Made by a program: the position numbers and the translations under genes. Shown in pieces: positions 54,126 through 61,873 of a DNA stretch of 64,000 bases (positions within the stretch are counted from its first letter, which is position 1; every line of letters begins with the position of its first letter). The DNA comes from Pedobacter caeni. Its GTDB lineage: Bacteria; Bacteroidota; Bacteroidia; Sphingobacteriales; Sphingobacteriaceae. The DNA is taken from positions 186,001 to 250,000 of the forward strand of contig NZ_FQUQ01000007.1 in assembly GCF_900129215.1 (NCBI RefSeq). The letters run 5' to 3'. Under the pieces are notes generated by a model. The model saw nothing but the letters and a program-made list of their open reading frames with translations, had not been told where the DNA came from and did no database searches.

Positions 54126-55847
54126 ATGAAAAAAGGACTTTTAATGTTGGGATTTTTGATGCTTTTCATGGCAACTTTTTTCTCAAACAGCTTTGCCTTG
54201 GTACAAAAACCGGATTCGGCAGCAACTGAGGAAGAACTCGTTTTTACAGAAGTAGGTTCAGCTCAGGACAGTGCGGCAAACAATATTGTAAAGGACACGA
54301 CAAAAAAAGAAACTGTAGTTGATCAGGCCGCAGAAAAACAGCAGGCGGCAGCAGTTTCGACCACCTCATCTGCCACCTCTGAAAAAGATAAAACGCTTTG
54401 GGAAACATTCATTGCCGGTATTTTAGGGGGATTTATTGCCTTTTTGATGCCATGTATCTTTCCTATGGTGCCTTTAACTGTAAGCTATTTCACGAAAAGA
54501 GCGGGTAGCAGGCAAAAAGGAATTGGACAGGCATTGATCTATGGGGTTTCCATTATCGTGATCTATGTGGCTTTAGGTCTGTTGATCACCCTTCTTTTTG
54601 GTTCTGCCAAGTTAAATGAGCTCAGCTCCAGTGGCTGGTTTAATTTCTTCTTTTTCATTTTACTGGTTGTTTTCGCCATTTCATTCTTTGGTGCTTTTGA
54701 AATCACTTTACCAAGCTCATTGGTGAATAAGATCGATCAGAAAGCGGATGATAGTAAAGGACTGGGCGGAATATTTTTTATGGCTGCTTCCCTGGCTTTA
54801 GTTTCCTTCTCCTGTACGGGACCAATCATTGGAACATTACTGGTTCAGGCGAGTTCTAAAGGCGAAATCCTTGCCCCGGCAATCGGGATGTTCGGATTTG
54901 CGTTGGCACTGGCCCTTCCTTTTACCTTGTCAGCAATATTTCCCGGATTTTTAAGTGCAATGCCTAAATCTGGCGGATGGCTAAATAGTGTAAAGGTTTG
55001 TCTGGGCTTCCTGGAGCTTGCACTGGCTTTAAAATTTCTTTCCGCAGCAGACCTGGTATGGCATTGGGAGTGGTTTGACCGGGAGATCTTCCTGTCGTTA
55101 TGGATCATTATTTTTATCCTGATGGGGATTTATATTCTCGGTAAGATCAAGTTCTCTCATGATAGTGATGTTCCTTATGTCTCTGTTCCAAGGCTGTTTT
55201 TTGCCATTTGTTCCTTGTCATTTGCCGTTTATCTCATCCCGGGATTGTGGGGTGCACCAGTAAATATCCTTAGCGGAATTGCTCCGCCAATGAATACCCA
55301 GGATTTTATTTTAAATGGAAACGGCGCTTCTGCTTCTGCCAGTCCTTCCGGATTTCCTGCCACAGTAAAATATAGTGAAACCCTGAAACCACCAGTGGGA
55401 TTCAATTCTTTCTTCGACCTTGATGAAGGTTTGGCCTATGCTAAAAGTGTAGGTAAGCCTGTACTGATCGATTTTACAGGACATGCCTGCGTCAATTGCC
55501 GCAAAATGGAAGATAAGGTCTGGATTGATAAAGAAGTAGGAAGACTGATCAAAGAAGAATATGTGTTGATCCAGCTTTATGTGGATGAACGGAATATAAA
55601 AATGCCGAAAGAGAAAGTTCATTATTCTGAAGTACTGCGGACAACCACAGACGACCTTGGGAGATGGAATGGTGATTTTCAGGCCACAAAATATGTATCA
55701 AATTCTCAACCGTTTTATGTATTGGCAGGGTATGACCTGAATCCGCTTGTGAAACCACAAGGTGCTATTTTTGATGCAAAGGAATATGCTGCATATTTAC
55801 AGAGTGGTTTAGATAAATTTAAAAATGCTGGAAAACCAAATGAATAA
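54126..55847 (+). CDS. dsbD: Thiol:disulfide interchange protein DsbD (membrane and C-terminal domains)
   Basis: Carries electrons from cytosolic thioredoxin across the membrane. From the ATG at 54126 (573 residues) there is a signal peptide and a low-complexity Ala/Thr/Ser/Glu linker (to about 85). Then comes the eight-segment membrane domain with Cys110 (FLMPCIFP) and Cys230 (FSCTGP), and a thioredoxin-like domain with HACVNCRKME (Cys455, Cys458). The usual N-terminal domain is missing and sits in the gene upstream. Earlier starts at 54066, 54096 and 54117 are possible. It overlaps pfkA by 8 bp. Confidence 0.93.
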   Translation: MKKGLLMLGFLMLFMATFFSNSFALVQKPDSAATEEELVFTEVGSAQDSAANNIVKDTTKKETVVDQAAEKQQAAAVSTTSSATSEKDKTLWETFIAGILGGFIAFLMPCIFPMVPLTVSYFTKRAGSRQKGIGQALIYGVSIIVIYVALGLLITLLFGSAKLNELSSSGWFNFFFFILLVVFAISFFGAFEITLPSSLVNKIDQKADDSKGLGGIFFMAASLALVSFSCTGPIIGTLLVQASSKGEILAPAIGMFGFALALALPFTLSAIFPGFLSAMPKSGGWLNSVKVCLGFLELALALKFLSAADLVWHWEWFDREIFLSLWIIIFILMGIYILGKIKFSHDSDVPYVSVPRLFFAICSLSFAVYLIPGLWGAPVNILSGIAPPMNTQDFILNGNGASASASPSGFPATVKYSETLKPPVGFNSFFDLDEGLAYAKSVGKPVLIDFTGHACVNCRKMEDKVWIDKEVGRLIKEEYVLIQLYVDERNIKMPKEKVHYSEVLRTTTDDLGRWNGDFQATKYVSNSQPFYVLAGYDLNPLVKPQGAIFDAKEYAAYLQSGLDKFKNAGKPNE

Positions 55848-56823
55848 GATTAAAAATATAGGAGTATTAACTTCCGGTGGTGATGCCCCGGGGATGAATG
55901 CTGCCATTAGGGCAGTGGTTAGAGCGGCAATCTATTATGATTTGAAAGTTACCGGCATATTGAGAGGATATGAAGGCTTGATTCATGGTGATTTCATTGA
56001 AATGGACCGGAAATCTGTGGCCAATATCATCCAGCGTGGTGGTACCATTTTAAAAACAGCCAGAAGTGATGCCTTCCGTACCAAAGAAGGACGTGAAGAA
56101 GCACACCGTCAGCTGCTGAAACAGGGAATTGATGCCCTGATTGTAATTGGTGGCGATGGTACTTTTACCGGAGCTCATTTATTGACTACTGAATTTAACT
56201 TCCCGGTGGTTGGTTTACCAGGAACGATTGACAATGACCTGGAGGGAACAGACTTCACCATTGGATATGATACGGCCATCAATACGGTAATTAATGCAGT
56301 TGATAAGATCCGCGATACTGCGGAATCTCATGACCGCTTGTTTATTGTAGAAGTAATGGGACGTGATTCCGGGCTGATTGCTTTAAGAAGCGGAATTGGC
56401 GTTGGTGCAGAAGCGATTATGATCCCTGAAGCGAATATGGGGGTTGAAGGCCTGGTTACCAGACTGGAGACCGGACGTAAGGATAAGGCTTCAAAAATTA
56501 TCATTGTAGCAGAAGGAGATGAAATCGGAGGCGCATTTAATGTAGGAGAGGTGCTGAAAGAGAAATTTCCGCATTATGACATCCGGGTATCTGTATTAGG
56601 ACATATACAACGTGGAGGAAAACCGAGTTGTATGGACCGCGTGCTGGCCAGCCGTTTAGGTGTTACCGCGGTTGAAGGCATTATTGCCGGTCAGTCGGGG
56701 GTAATGGTTGGACAGAAAAACCGTGAAATACTTTTCACTCCTTTTGACCATGCAATTAAACATATTGATGCGAAAGAGATTACCCCGGCCTGGTTGAAGC
56801 TGGTGGAAATACTTTCCTTATAA
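55840..56823 (+). CDS. pfkA: 6-phosphofructokinase
   Basis: Phosphorylates fructose 6-phosphate in glycolysis. 327 residues, near the usual 320. GVLTSGGDAPGMNAAIRAVV (ATP site), GGDGTFTGA, the catalytic PGTIDNDLEGTD and the HIQRGG motif are present. The Gly of GGDG followed by Thr is as in ATP-dependent enzymes. The ATG at 55840 overlaps the dsbD stop; an earlier in-frame ATG at 55825 is less likely. Confidence 0.97.
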   Translation: MNKIKNIGVLTSGGDAPGMNAAIRAVVRAAIYYDLKVTGILRGYEGLIHGDFIEMDRKSVANIIQRGGTILKTARSDAFRTKEGREEAHRQLLKQGIDALIVIGGDGTFTGAHLLTTEFNFPVVGLPGTIDNDLEGTDFTIGYDTAINTVINAVDKIRDTAESHDRLFIVEVMGRDSGLIALRSGIGVGAEAIMIPEANMGVEGLVTRLETGRKDKASKIIIVAEGDEIGGAFNVGEVLKEKFPHYDIRVSVLGHIQRGGKPSCMDRVLASRLGVTAVEGIIAGQSGVMVGQKNREILFTPFDHAIKHIDAKEITPAWLKLVEILSL

Positions 56824-56825
56824 AC

Positions 56826-56867
56826 CTAAAAAGAAAGGGACCTGCAAATCAGGTCCCTTTCTTTTTT
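56826..56867. terminator. Bidirectional terminator between pfkA and the UPF0145 gene
   Basis: A perfect 14-bp stem (56831-56844 with 56850-56863), 5-nt loop, with six T residues on the plus side and A-runs that give T-runs on the minus side. It serves both convergent genes. Confidence 0.9.
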
Positions 56868-56885
56868 ATTTAATGATAACGGCTT

Positions 56886-57206
56886 TTATTCAATGATGAC
56901 CGCAGTTCCTGTTGCTGCAACCATAAGCATGCTGCCGCCGCTCCCTACGGTTTCGTAGTCCAGGTCTACTCCAATGATCGCATTTGCGCCCATTGCTGCT
57001 GCATATTGCTGCATCTCGTTGATTGCTGTATTTTTTCCTTCTCTTAATACCTCTTCGTAAGAACCGGATCTACCCCCAACGATATCTCTGATACCAGCAA
57101 AAAGATCTTTAAAAATATTGGCGCCAATTATGGTTTCGCCGCTTACAAGGCCAATGTATTTGACTACTTTTTTGCCTTCTATAGAGTTTGTTGTTGTAAT
57201 TAGCAT
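56886..57206 (-). CDS. UPF0145 (YbjQ-family) heavy-metal-binding-domain protein
   Basis: A 106-residue YbjQ/UPF0145 protein: [34 protein letters not shown] and [15 protein letters not shown] are diagnostic. It forms pentamers in relatives. Function unknown. It is convergent with pfkA and shares its terminator. Confidence 0.94.
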   Translation of the reverse strand: MLITTTNSIEGKKVVKYIGLVSGETIIGANIFKDLFAGIRDIVGGRSGSYEEVLREGKNTAINEMQQYAAAMGANAIIGVDLDYETVGSGGSMLMVAATGTAVIIE

Positions 57207-57262
57207 GTCGTTTTATTTTAAGATTTGATGCTCTTTACCCGTAAATGTTACAGTTCCGGGCA

Positions 57263-57796
57263 CTAATTTGCTTCGGGACCTACTAATTTGTCAAGGACCT
57301 GTTGCCAGTTGTCTACGCGTTCGTAATCGGTTAGTAATAAGTTGTGCGGGGAACTGAATAGTAATTTACGGCCTTTAAAGCCGATGAAGTTCTTTGCCCT
57401 GTCGTCTATCATGACATCCACATCTACGATCTTATTGCCGCAAAACATAATGTTCTGCCAGGTGATAAAAGGGAAGTGTTCTGCCAGCCAGTCCATTTTA
57501 TCTTCGAGAGAGTTGCGGAATTCGGTTGCTGCAGAAACAATATATACCTCGTGGTGCTGTTGTAATTTCTGTACGGCTTCCACACTTCCGGGAATGAGGG
57601 GAAGGTCGCGGAAAAAGCCCTTTTCATTGATATAATCGAACCATTTGTGATTGGCATGCTCAGGGACATGATGATAAATTTCGTTTCCAGGTTCAGGAAT
57701 AAGGTCTAATGGGACTCCGTAGTCCCGGTGGTATAGTTTGATAAATTTGCTTAAAGGATCAGCTAATACTTCATCCATGTCTATTGCTATTCTCAT
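57263..57796 (-). CDS. 5'(3')-deoxyribonucleotidase-like HAD phosphatase
   Basis: A 177-residue HAD-superfamily phosphatase of the NT5C type. Nucleophile motif IAIDMDEVLADP (Asp6 and Asp8), then IVSAATEFRNS (motif II) and DVMIDDRAKN (motif IV). Related enzymes dephosphorylate deoxyribonucleoside monophosphates. I start at the ATG at 57796 (MRIAIDMDE); a longer frame adds seven residues. It is followed by the UPF0145 gene on the same strand. Confidence 0.88.
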   Translation of the reverse strand: MRIAIDMDEVLADPLSKFIKLYHRDYGVPLDLIPEPGNEIYHHVPEHANHKWFDYINEKGFFRDLPLIPGSVEAVQKLQQHHEVYIVSAATEFRNSLEDKMDWLAEHFPFITWQNIMFCGNKIVDVDVMIDDRAKNFIGFKGRKLLFSSPHNLLLTDYERVDNWQQVLDKLVGPEAN

Positions 57797-57870
57797 AATG
57801 GTATCGGTTTTAGCCAAATATCTTTAATTCGGCCTGGACTTATGTTAACTGAATTTAAAATTATTGCATC

Positions 57871-57901
57871 TTGCTAATCATTAGTATTTTACTTACTTTT
57901 G
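57871..57901 (+). promoter_or_regulatory. Promoter of the rpsP operon
   Basis: TTG (57871-57873), exactly 20 bp, then TACTTTTG (57894-57901), a full match to the Bacteroidota consensus. It leaves a leader of about 52 nt before rpsP. Confidence 0.75.
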
Positions 57902-57959
57902 CAACCCCGCAAGCATGAAGCTCCGGGAACTATGTTGAATACATAAACTATAAAAAGAA

Positions 57960-58547
57960 ATGGCAACTAAAATCAGATTGCAAAGATTCGGTAAAAAAGG
58001 AAAACCTTTTTTCCACGTAGTGGTAGCGGATTCCCGTTCACCAAGAGATGGTAAATTCATTGAGCGTTTAGGTTCATATAACCCAAACACCAATCCTGCA
58101 ACCATCGAAATCAATTTCGAAAAAACATTAGACTGGGTTAACAAAGGTGCTGAGCCTACGGATACTTGTCGTGCTATCCTTTCTTACAAAGGTGTTTTAT
58201 ACAAAAAACACTTAGAAGGTGGTGTTAAAAAAGGTGCTTTAACAGCAGAACAGGCAGATGCTAAATTTGCAGAGTGGTTAAGTGCTAAAGATGGTCAGAT
58301 CGAAGGTAAAAAAGACAATTTAACTAAGTCTAAAGACGAAGTTAGAAAGGCTGCATTAGCTGCTGAAGCTAAGAAAAATGCAGACCGTGCAGCAGCTTTA
58401 GCAATCAAAAATGCTCCTGTAGCAGAAGAAGTTGTTGAAGAAGAAGTAGTAGCGGAAGAAGCAACAGAGGAAACTCCGGTAGCTGAAGCAGCTCCTGCAA
58501 CTGAAGAAGCTCCTGCAGCTGAAGAGAACAAAGAAGAGCAAGCATAA
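57960..58547 (+). CDS. rpsP: 30S ribosomal protein bS16 with acidic C-terminal extension
   Basis: The ribosomal core (about 1-82, MATKIRLQRFGKKGKPFF and DSRSPRDGKFIE) matches bS16. The 195-residue protein is more than twice the E. coli length (82). After the core comes a charged helical segment (about 85-145) and a Glu/Ala/Val/Pro-rich acidic tail (about 150-195). Extensions of this kind occur in Bacteroidota. It heads rpsP-rimM-trmD. Confidence 0.97.
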   Translation: MATKIRLQRFGKKGKPFFHVVVADSRSPRDGKFIERLGSYNPNTNPATIEINFEKTLDWVNKGAEPTDTCRAILSYKGVLYKKHLEGGVKKGALTAEQADAKFAEWLSAKDGQIEGKKDNLTKSKDEVRKAALAAEAKKNADRAAALAIKNAPVAEEVVEEEVVAEEATEETPVAEAAPATEEAPAAEENKEEQA

Positions 58548-58566
58548 TATTTTTGTTATTCTGAAT

Positions 58567-58612
58567 AATAGCGAAGAATCTTTCCTGGGAATGTATTCTT
58601 CGCTATTTTCAT
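58567..58612 (+). terminator. Hairpin between rpsP and rimM, possible attenuator
   Basis: A perfect 13-bp stem (58567-58579 with 58595-58607), 15-nt loop, followed by a short T-run (TTTTCATTT). The weak T-run suggests partial termination, which would make more bS16 than RimM and TrmD. Confidence 0.6.
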
Positions 58613-58660
58613 TTAATAACAAATTGCTTTTATACGTGTGAGATATTAAGGAATACAATT

Positions 58661-59188
58661 ATGAAGATTGAAGAGGCATTTTATATTGGTTATATCACCA
58701 AGACAAAAGGATTAAAAGGAGAGGTTCAGTTATTTTTTGAATACGATGAGCCTGAATTGCTGGAACTGGATGTCGTTTTTGCTGATTTTAATGGGAAAAT
58801 GGTTCCTTATTTCGTTTCTACTTATAAACTACATACCAATAACACCGGAAACTTCTATTTTGATGATGTAGATCATATAGATAAGGCTCAGCCCTTACTC
58901 AGAAAAAAAATCTATTTGCCATTGACAAAGATGCCGGACCGTTCCAATGATGAATTTCATTATGAGGACCTTAAGGGCTACCTTGTTTCTGATGAAGTTC
59001 ACGGGGAGCTTGGAGAGATCCTGGAAGTGAATGAATACCCTCAGCAATTCGTAGCAACGGTATCTTACCGTGAAAAGGAAATCATGTTTCCGCTGAATGA
59101 CGACATGATTGTGGAGATTGATGAGGAAGAAAGCATTCTGAGAGTTCATCTTCCTGATGGTTTGATCGATCTTTACCTCGAAAATTAA
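58661..59188 (+). CDS. rimM: 16S rRNA processing protein RimM
   Basis: Assists maturation of the 30S head. The 175-residue protein has the N-terminal RimM barrel ([20 protein letters not shown]) and the PRC-barrel-like C-terminus ([29 protein letters not shown]). It follows rpsP after a hairpin and precedes trmD by 14 bp. Confidence 0.96.
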   Translation: MKIEEAFYIGYITKTKGLKGEVQLFFEYDEPELLELDVVFADFNGKMVPYFVSTYKLHTNNTGNFYFDDVDHIDKAQPLLRKKIYLPLTKMPDRSNDEFHYEDLKGYLVSDEVHGELGEILEVNEYPQQFVATVSYREKEIMFPLNDDMIVEIDEEESILRVHLPDGLIDLYLEN

Positions 59189-59202
59189 ATTATCTTTGCC
59201 AC

Positions 59203-59880
59203 ATGCGTTTTGACATCATATCTGTTCTACCTGATTTACTGGAAAGTCCATTTGCCCATTCTATATTGCAGCGTGCGCAAAAAAAAGGAATTGCAGAAAT
59301 CGTTGTGCACAACCTGAGGGATTACTCGACAAATAAACAAAAAAGCGTTGATGATTATCCCTATGGCGGGGGAAGTGGGATGGTGATGTCTATTCCTCCT
59401 TTTGCCAGGTGTATTGAACAGTTAAAAGGCGAGCGTGAATATGACGAAGTCATTTTCATGAGCCCTGATGGGGTCACTTTTAACCAGACCATTGCCAATG
59501 AATTGTCGGGGAAAGGGAATGTGATCATTTTGTGTGGACACTACAAGGGGATAGACCAGCGTATAAGGGATTTGTTTGTGACCAGAGAGATTTCCATCGG
59601 AGATTACGTTTTGTCTGGTGGAGAGCTTCCTGCGGCTGTTCTTGTAGATGCGATTGTGCGGTTGATTCCGGGAGTTTTGAACGATGAAACATCAGCGTTG
59701 TCTGACAGCTTTCAGGGAGAGTTGCTGGATGCTCCTGTGTATACCCGTCCGGCTGACTGGAACGGACATAAAGTTCCTGATGTGCTGTTGAGTGGGCATG
59801 AGTTGAAAATAAACGAATGGCGACATGAGCAGGCCTTGCTGAGGACACAGCAGCGCAGGCCCGATTTGCTGGAAGATTAG
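59203..59880 (+). CDS. trmD: tRNA (guanine-N1)-methyltransferase
   Basis: SPOUT methyltransferase making m1G37, which prevents frameshifting. The 225-residue protein has [12 protein letters not shown], the knot motifs [12 protein letters not shown] and [15 protein letters not shown], and a C-terminal helix bundle. Its stop overlaps the convergent HTH gene by 4 bp. In the usual order rplS would come next, but three small genes intervene. Confidence 0.97.
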   Translation: MRFDIISVLPDLLESPFAHSILQRAQKKGIAEIVVHNLRDYSTNKQKSVDDYPYGGGSGMVMSIPPFARCIEQLKGEREYDEVIFMSPDGVTFNQTIANELSGKGNVIILCGHYKGIDQRIRDLFVTREISIGDYVLSGGELPAAVLVDAIVRLIPGVLNDETSALSDSFQGELLDAPVYTRPADWNGHKVPDVLLSGHELKINEWRHEQALLRTQQRRPDLLED

Positions 59881-60233
59881 CCCTTCTTCAGCAAAGCAAT
59901 AATAACTTCCTTATCTTTTATCTGCTCTTTCAGTGCGGCAGACATTTCTTTGCAGTTTTTCAGGCTGTTCTTTAAACTGCTGTATTCATTTTTTGATTCT
60001 GCGGTCAGATTTGAACTCTCCTCTGTTTTGTAGGGCTTGTCCCCGGCATCAAAGAAGGTGTAGGGAGATACTTCTAAAAATCCAGCTACCCTGTTAATGT
60101 CTCTGTATTTGATAGATTCATTTTTAAGGGCGAGTTTCAATCCATCTGAAGTCATGTCCATTTGACGAACAAGCCAGGTGAATGGCCTTTTCTTTTCCTT
60201 AAGGATTGCTTTAACAACGGCGTATATATCCAT
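59877..60233 (-). CDS. Small HTH-like protein with C-terminal coiled coil
   Basis: A 118-residue protein. Residues about 1-65 resemble a Xre-type helix-turn-helix ([20 protein letters not shown], then [14 protein letters not shown]). Residues about 75-118 are a Lys/Glu-rich coiled coil, likely for dimerisation. It is divergent from the next HTH-like gene across a 123-bp intergenic region that carries the repeated motif. A regulator is plausible; target unknown. Confidence 0.65.
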   Translation of the reverse strand: MDIYAVVKAILKEKKRPFTWLVRQMDMTSDGLKLALKNESIKYRDINRVAGFLEVSPYTFFDAGDKPYKTEESSNLTAESKNEYSSLKNSLKNCKEMSAALKEQIKDKEVIIALLKKG

Positions 60234-60298
60234 AAAAAATTAGGTGTATTTTATATATTCGATAAAATAATCAGTATATTAGTCATAAAAAATTGTGC

Positions 60299-60309
60299 AT
60301 TATTTGTCA
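60299..60309. promoter_or_regulatory. Shared motif copy 1 (ATTATTTGTCA)
   Basis: This 11-mer lies 58 bp before the ATG of the 101-residue HTH-like gene and is identical to the core of the two copies before its paralogue at 60852. A related degenerate copy (TATATTAGTCATAA, from about 60274) lies 24 bp upstream. Confidence 0.45.
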
Positions 60310-60356
60310 TGATTTTGATAAACATACACATTTAATAATATTTTTCATAAAAAGTT

Positions 60357-60662
60357 ATGACTGAAAGCTCTAAGAAGTACAAAATCAATGATTATTTGAA
60401 TCGGCTCAACATTAAAGAGTACCGGTTGGCTGTACAAATTATTCCCAAAATTTTAGGCGTTTCCCTAAATACTTTTCATAATTATCGGAATATTTTATGG
60501 AATAGCACGCAAGATATTCCTTATGAAAAAGTCGTGATGTTTGAGCAGCTTTTTGACATGAGGCCGGGAGAGTTGTTTAATCAGACGATATCGGTAAAAA
60601 GACTCAGAGATTTGTTCGAATCCGAGGTTTCATCGAAGACTGAGCAGATGGAGGGCCGCTGA
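60357..60662 (+). CDS. Small HTH-like protein, paralogue A
   Basis: A 101-residue protein with KYKINDYLNRLNIKEYRLA, then IPKILGVSLNTFHNYRN (a helix-turn-helix-like segment at about 29-45) and PYEKVVMFEQLFDMRPGEL. It is clearly a paralogue of the next gene: both share KYKI-x-N-LN-K-Y-IPK-NTFHNYR and the distal F-pattern. No known domain is named with confidence; a DNA-binding role is inferred from the pattern. Confidence 0.65.
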   Translation: MTESSKKYKINDYLNRLNIKEYRLAVQIIPKILGVSLNTFHNYRNILWNSTQDIPYEKVVMFEQLFDMRPGELFNQTISVKRLRDLFESEVSSKTEQMEGR

Positions 60663-60795
60663 CCGGGGTTTATTTCTATTGTTCAATAATGTTCTCAGAA
60701 GTGCGTAAATTGTGTTAATTGGAAAATTATTATGTATAATCGATGCTTATACATATAATTGTATTGTGAATATTATTTTGTAAGAAATATTATAT

Positions 60796-60826
60796 ATTAT
60801 TTGTCAACAAAAGATTATTTGTCAAC
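60796..60826. promoter_or_regulatory. Shared motif copies 2 and 3, 13-bp direct repeat
   Basis: ATTATTTGTCAAC occurs at 60796-60808 and 60814-60826, 18 bp start to start. It shares its first 11 bases with the copy at 60299. The first copy is 56 bp before the ATG of paralogue B, nearly the same distance as copy 1 from paralogue A. Confidence 0.55.
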
Positions 60827-60851
60827 GAAAATTGCAAAACCAGTTAAAATT

Positions 60852-61154
60852 ATGGAAGAACCAAGGAAGTACAAGATTGAAGAAGAGATGAATAAACTGA
60901 ATCTTAAAAATTATAAAGCAGCCAGCAGGGTGATCCCGAAACACCTCAAGATTGCTTTTAACACCTTTCACAATTATCGCAAGCTGCCTGTTAGCGGAAA
61001 GGCGGATATTCCATATGCGACGGTAAGGTTGCTGGAGGGTGTCTTTGGGTTAAAAGATGGAGAACTGGCGAATTACCCTATAGAAATGAAAACGCTCGAT
61101 ACTTTAATCAGGGAAGAGGCCCGCTGTCAGGGAGAAGATGAAAAAAAGATTTGA
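60852..61154 (+). CDS. Small HTH-like protein, paralogue B
   Basis: A 100-residue protein with KYKIEEEMNKLNLKNYKAA, IPKHLKIAFNTFHNYRK and PYATVRLLEGVFGLKDGEL, homologous along its length to the gene before it. I start at the ATG at 60852, where the homology begins. A frame extending to 60759 would run through the direct repeats and gives an unlikely aromatic-rich N-terminus. Function unknown; probably a DNA-binding protein. Confidence 0.65.
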   Translation: MEEPRKYKIEEEMNKLNLKNYKAASRVIPKHLKIAFNTFHNYRKLPVSGKADIPYATVRLLEGVFGLKDGELANYPIEMKTLDTLIREEARCQGEDEKKI

Positions 61155-61297
61155 AATGATCTGGCCTTAAATACAAAGTTCAAAATAAATTTTGGGCAGA
61201 AAAGGCCGTTTCCGGGGATCTGATTGTGGAAATGTCAAAGAATGTGGAAAAAAATAAAAAACGCTTTTATTTCTAAAATAATTTTCCTAATATTGCA

Positions 61298-61326
61298 GTC
61301 CGATTTTAAACAACAAAAAGTCGGCT
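61298..61326 (+). promoter_or_regulatory. Hairpin in the rplS leader
   Basis: CCGATTTT pairs with AAAAGTCGG with one bulged G, about 16-45 bases before the rplS ATG. A TAATATTG element (one mismatch to TAnnTTTG) precedes it. A regulatory leader is possible; the stem is short and AT-rich. Confidence 0.3.
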
Positions 61327-61341
61327 TAATAGCTTAAAATC

Positions 61342-61689
61342 ATGGATTTAGTAAAATTTGTTGAAGAGCAGGTAATCGCAAAAAATGAGTTTCCTGCATT
61401 CAAATCAGGAGATACAGTGAGTGTTCACTATAAAATTCGCGAAGGTAATAAAGAACGTATTCAAATTTACCAAGGTGTAGTATTACAACGTAATAGTGTA
61501 GGTGCTAATGAAACGTTTACTGTTCGTAAAATGTCTAATGGTGTTGGTGTGGAACGTATCTTCCCTATCAATTCGCCTAATATCGCTAAAATAGAGGTTA
61601 ATAGCCACGGTAAAGTTCGCAGAGCGAAACTATTCTACCTACGTGAATTAACTGGTAAAGCAGCTCGTATCAAATCTAAAAGAGTTTAA
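61342..61689 (+). CDS. rplS: 50S ribosomal protein bL19
   Basis: A 115-residue bL19, normal length, lying at the subunit interface. [47 protein letters not shown] and [15 protein letters not shown] are diagnostic. It is usually directly after trmD; here it is separated by 1.46 kb with three small genes and has a terminator of its own. Confidence 0.98.
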   Translation: MDLVKFVEEQVIAKNEFPAFKSGDTVSVHYKIREGNKERIQIYQGVVLQRNSVGANETFTVRKMSNGVGVERIFPINSPNIAKIEVNSHGKVRRAKLFYLRELTGKAARIKSKRV

Positions 61690-61712
61690 TCTCTTTAGAA
61701 AAAGCATAATGG

Positions 61713-61742
61713 CCTTCCCGATCATATCGGGGAGGTTTTTTT
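61713..61742 (+). terminator. Terminator of rplS
   Basis: A 10-bp stem (61713-61722 with 61726-61735, one G-T pair) and a 3-nt loop followed by seven T residues. Confidence 0.88.
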
Positions 61743-61836
61743 GTTGGTATTTTCTATGATAAATATTTGGTGTCTTTTTGGATTAAGGGGATAAAAAATG
61801 TCGTTATGGCCGATGTTAAATGTAGTCAGGCTTGAG

Positions 61837-61844
61837 TACCTTTG
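61837..61844 (+). promoter_or_regulatory. -7 box of the dehydrogenase gene
   Basis: TACCTTTG, an exact TAnnTTTG, 29 bp before the ATG at 61874. It rules out the earlier TTG start at 61832. A -33 element is not clear. Confidence 0.5.
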
Positions 61845-61873
61845 AATCTGTAAGAACTAAAACCATATATTCA

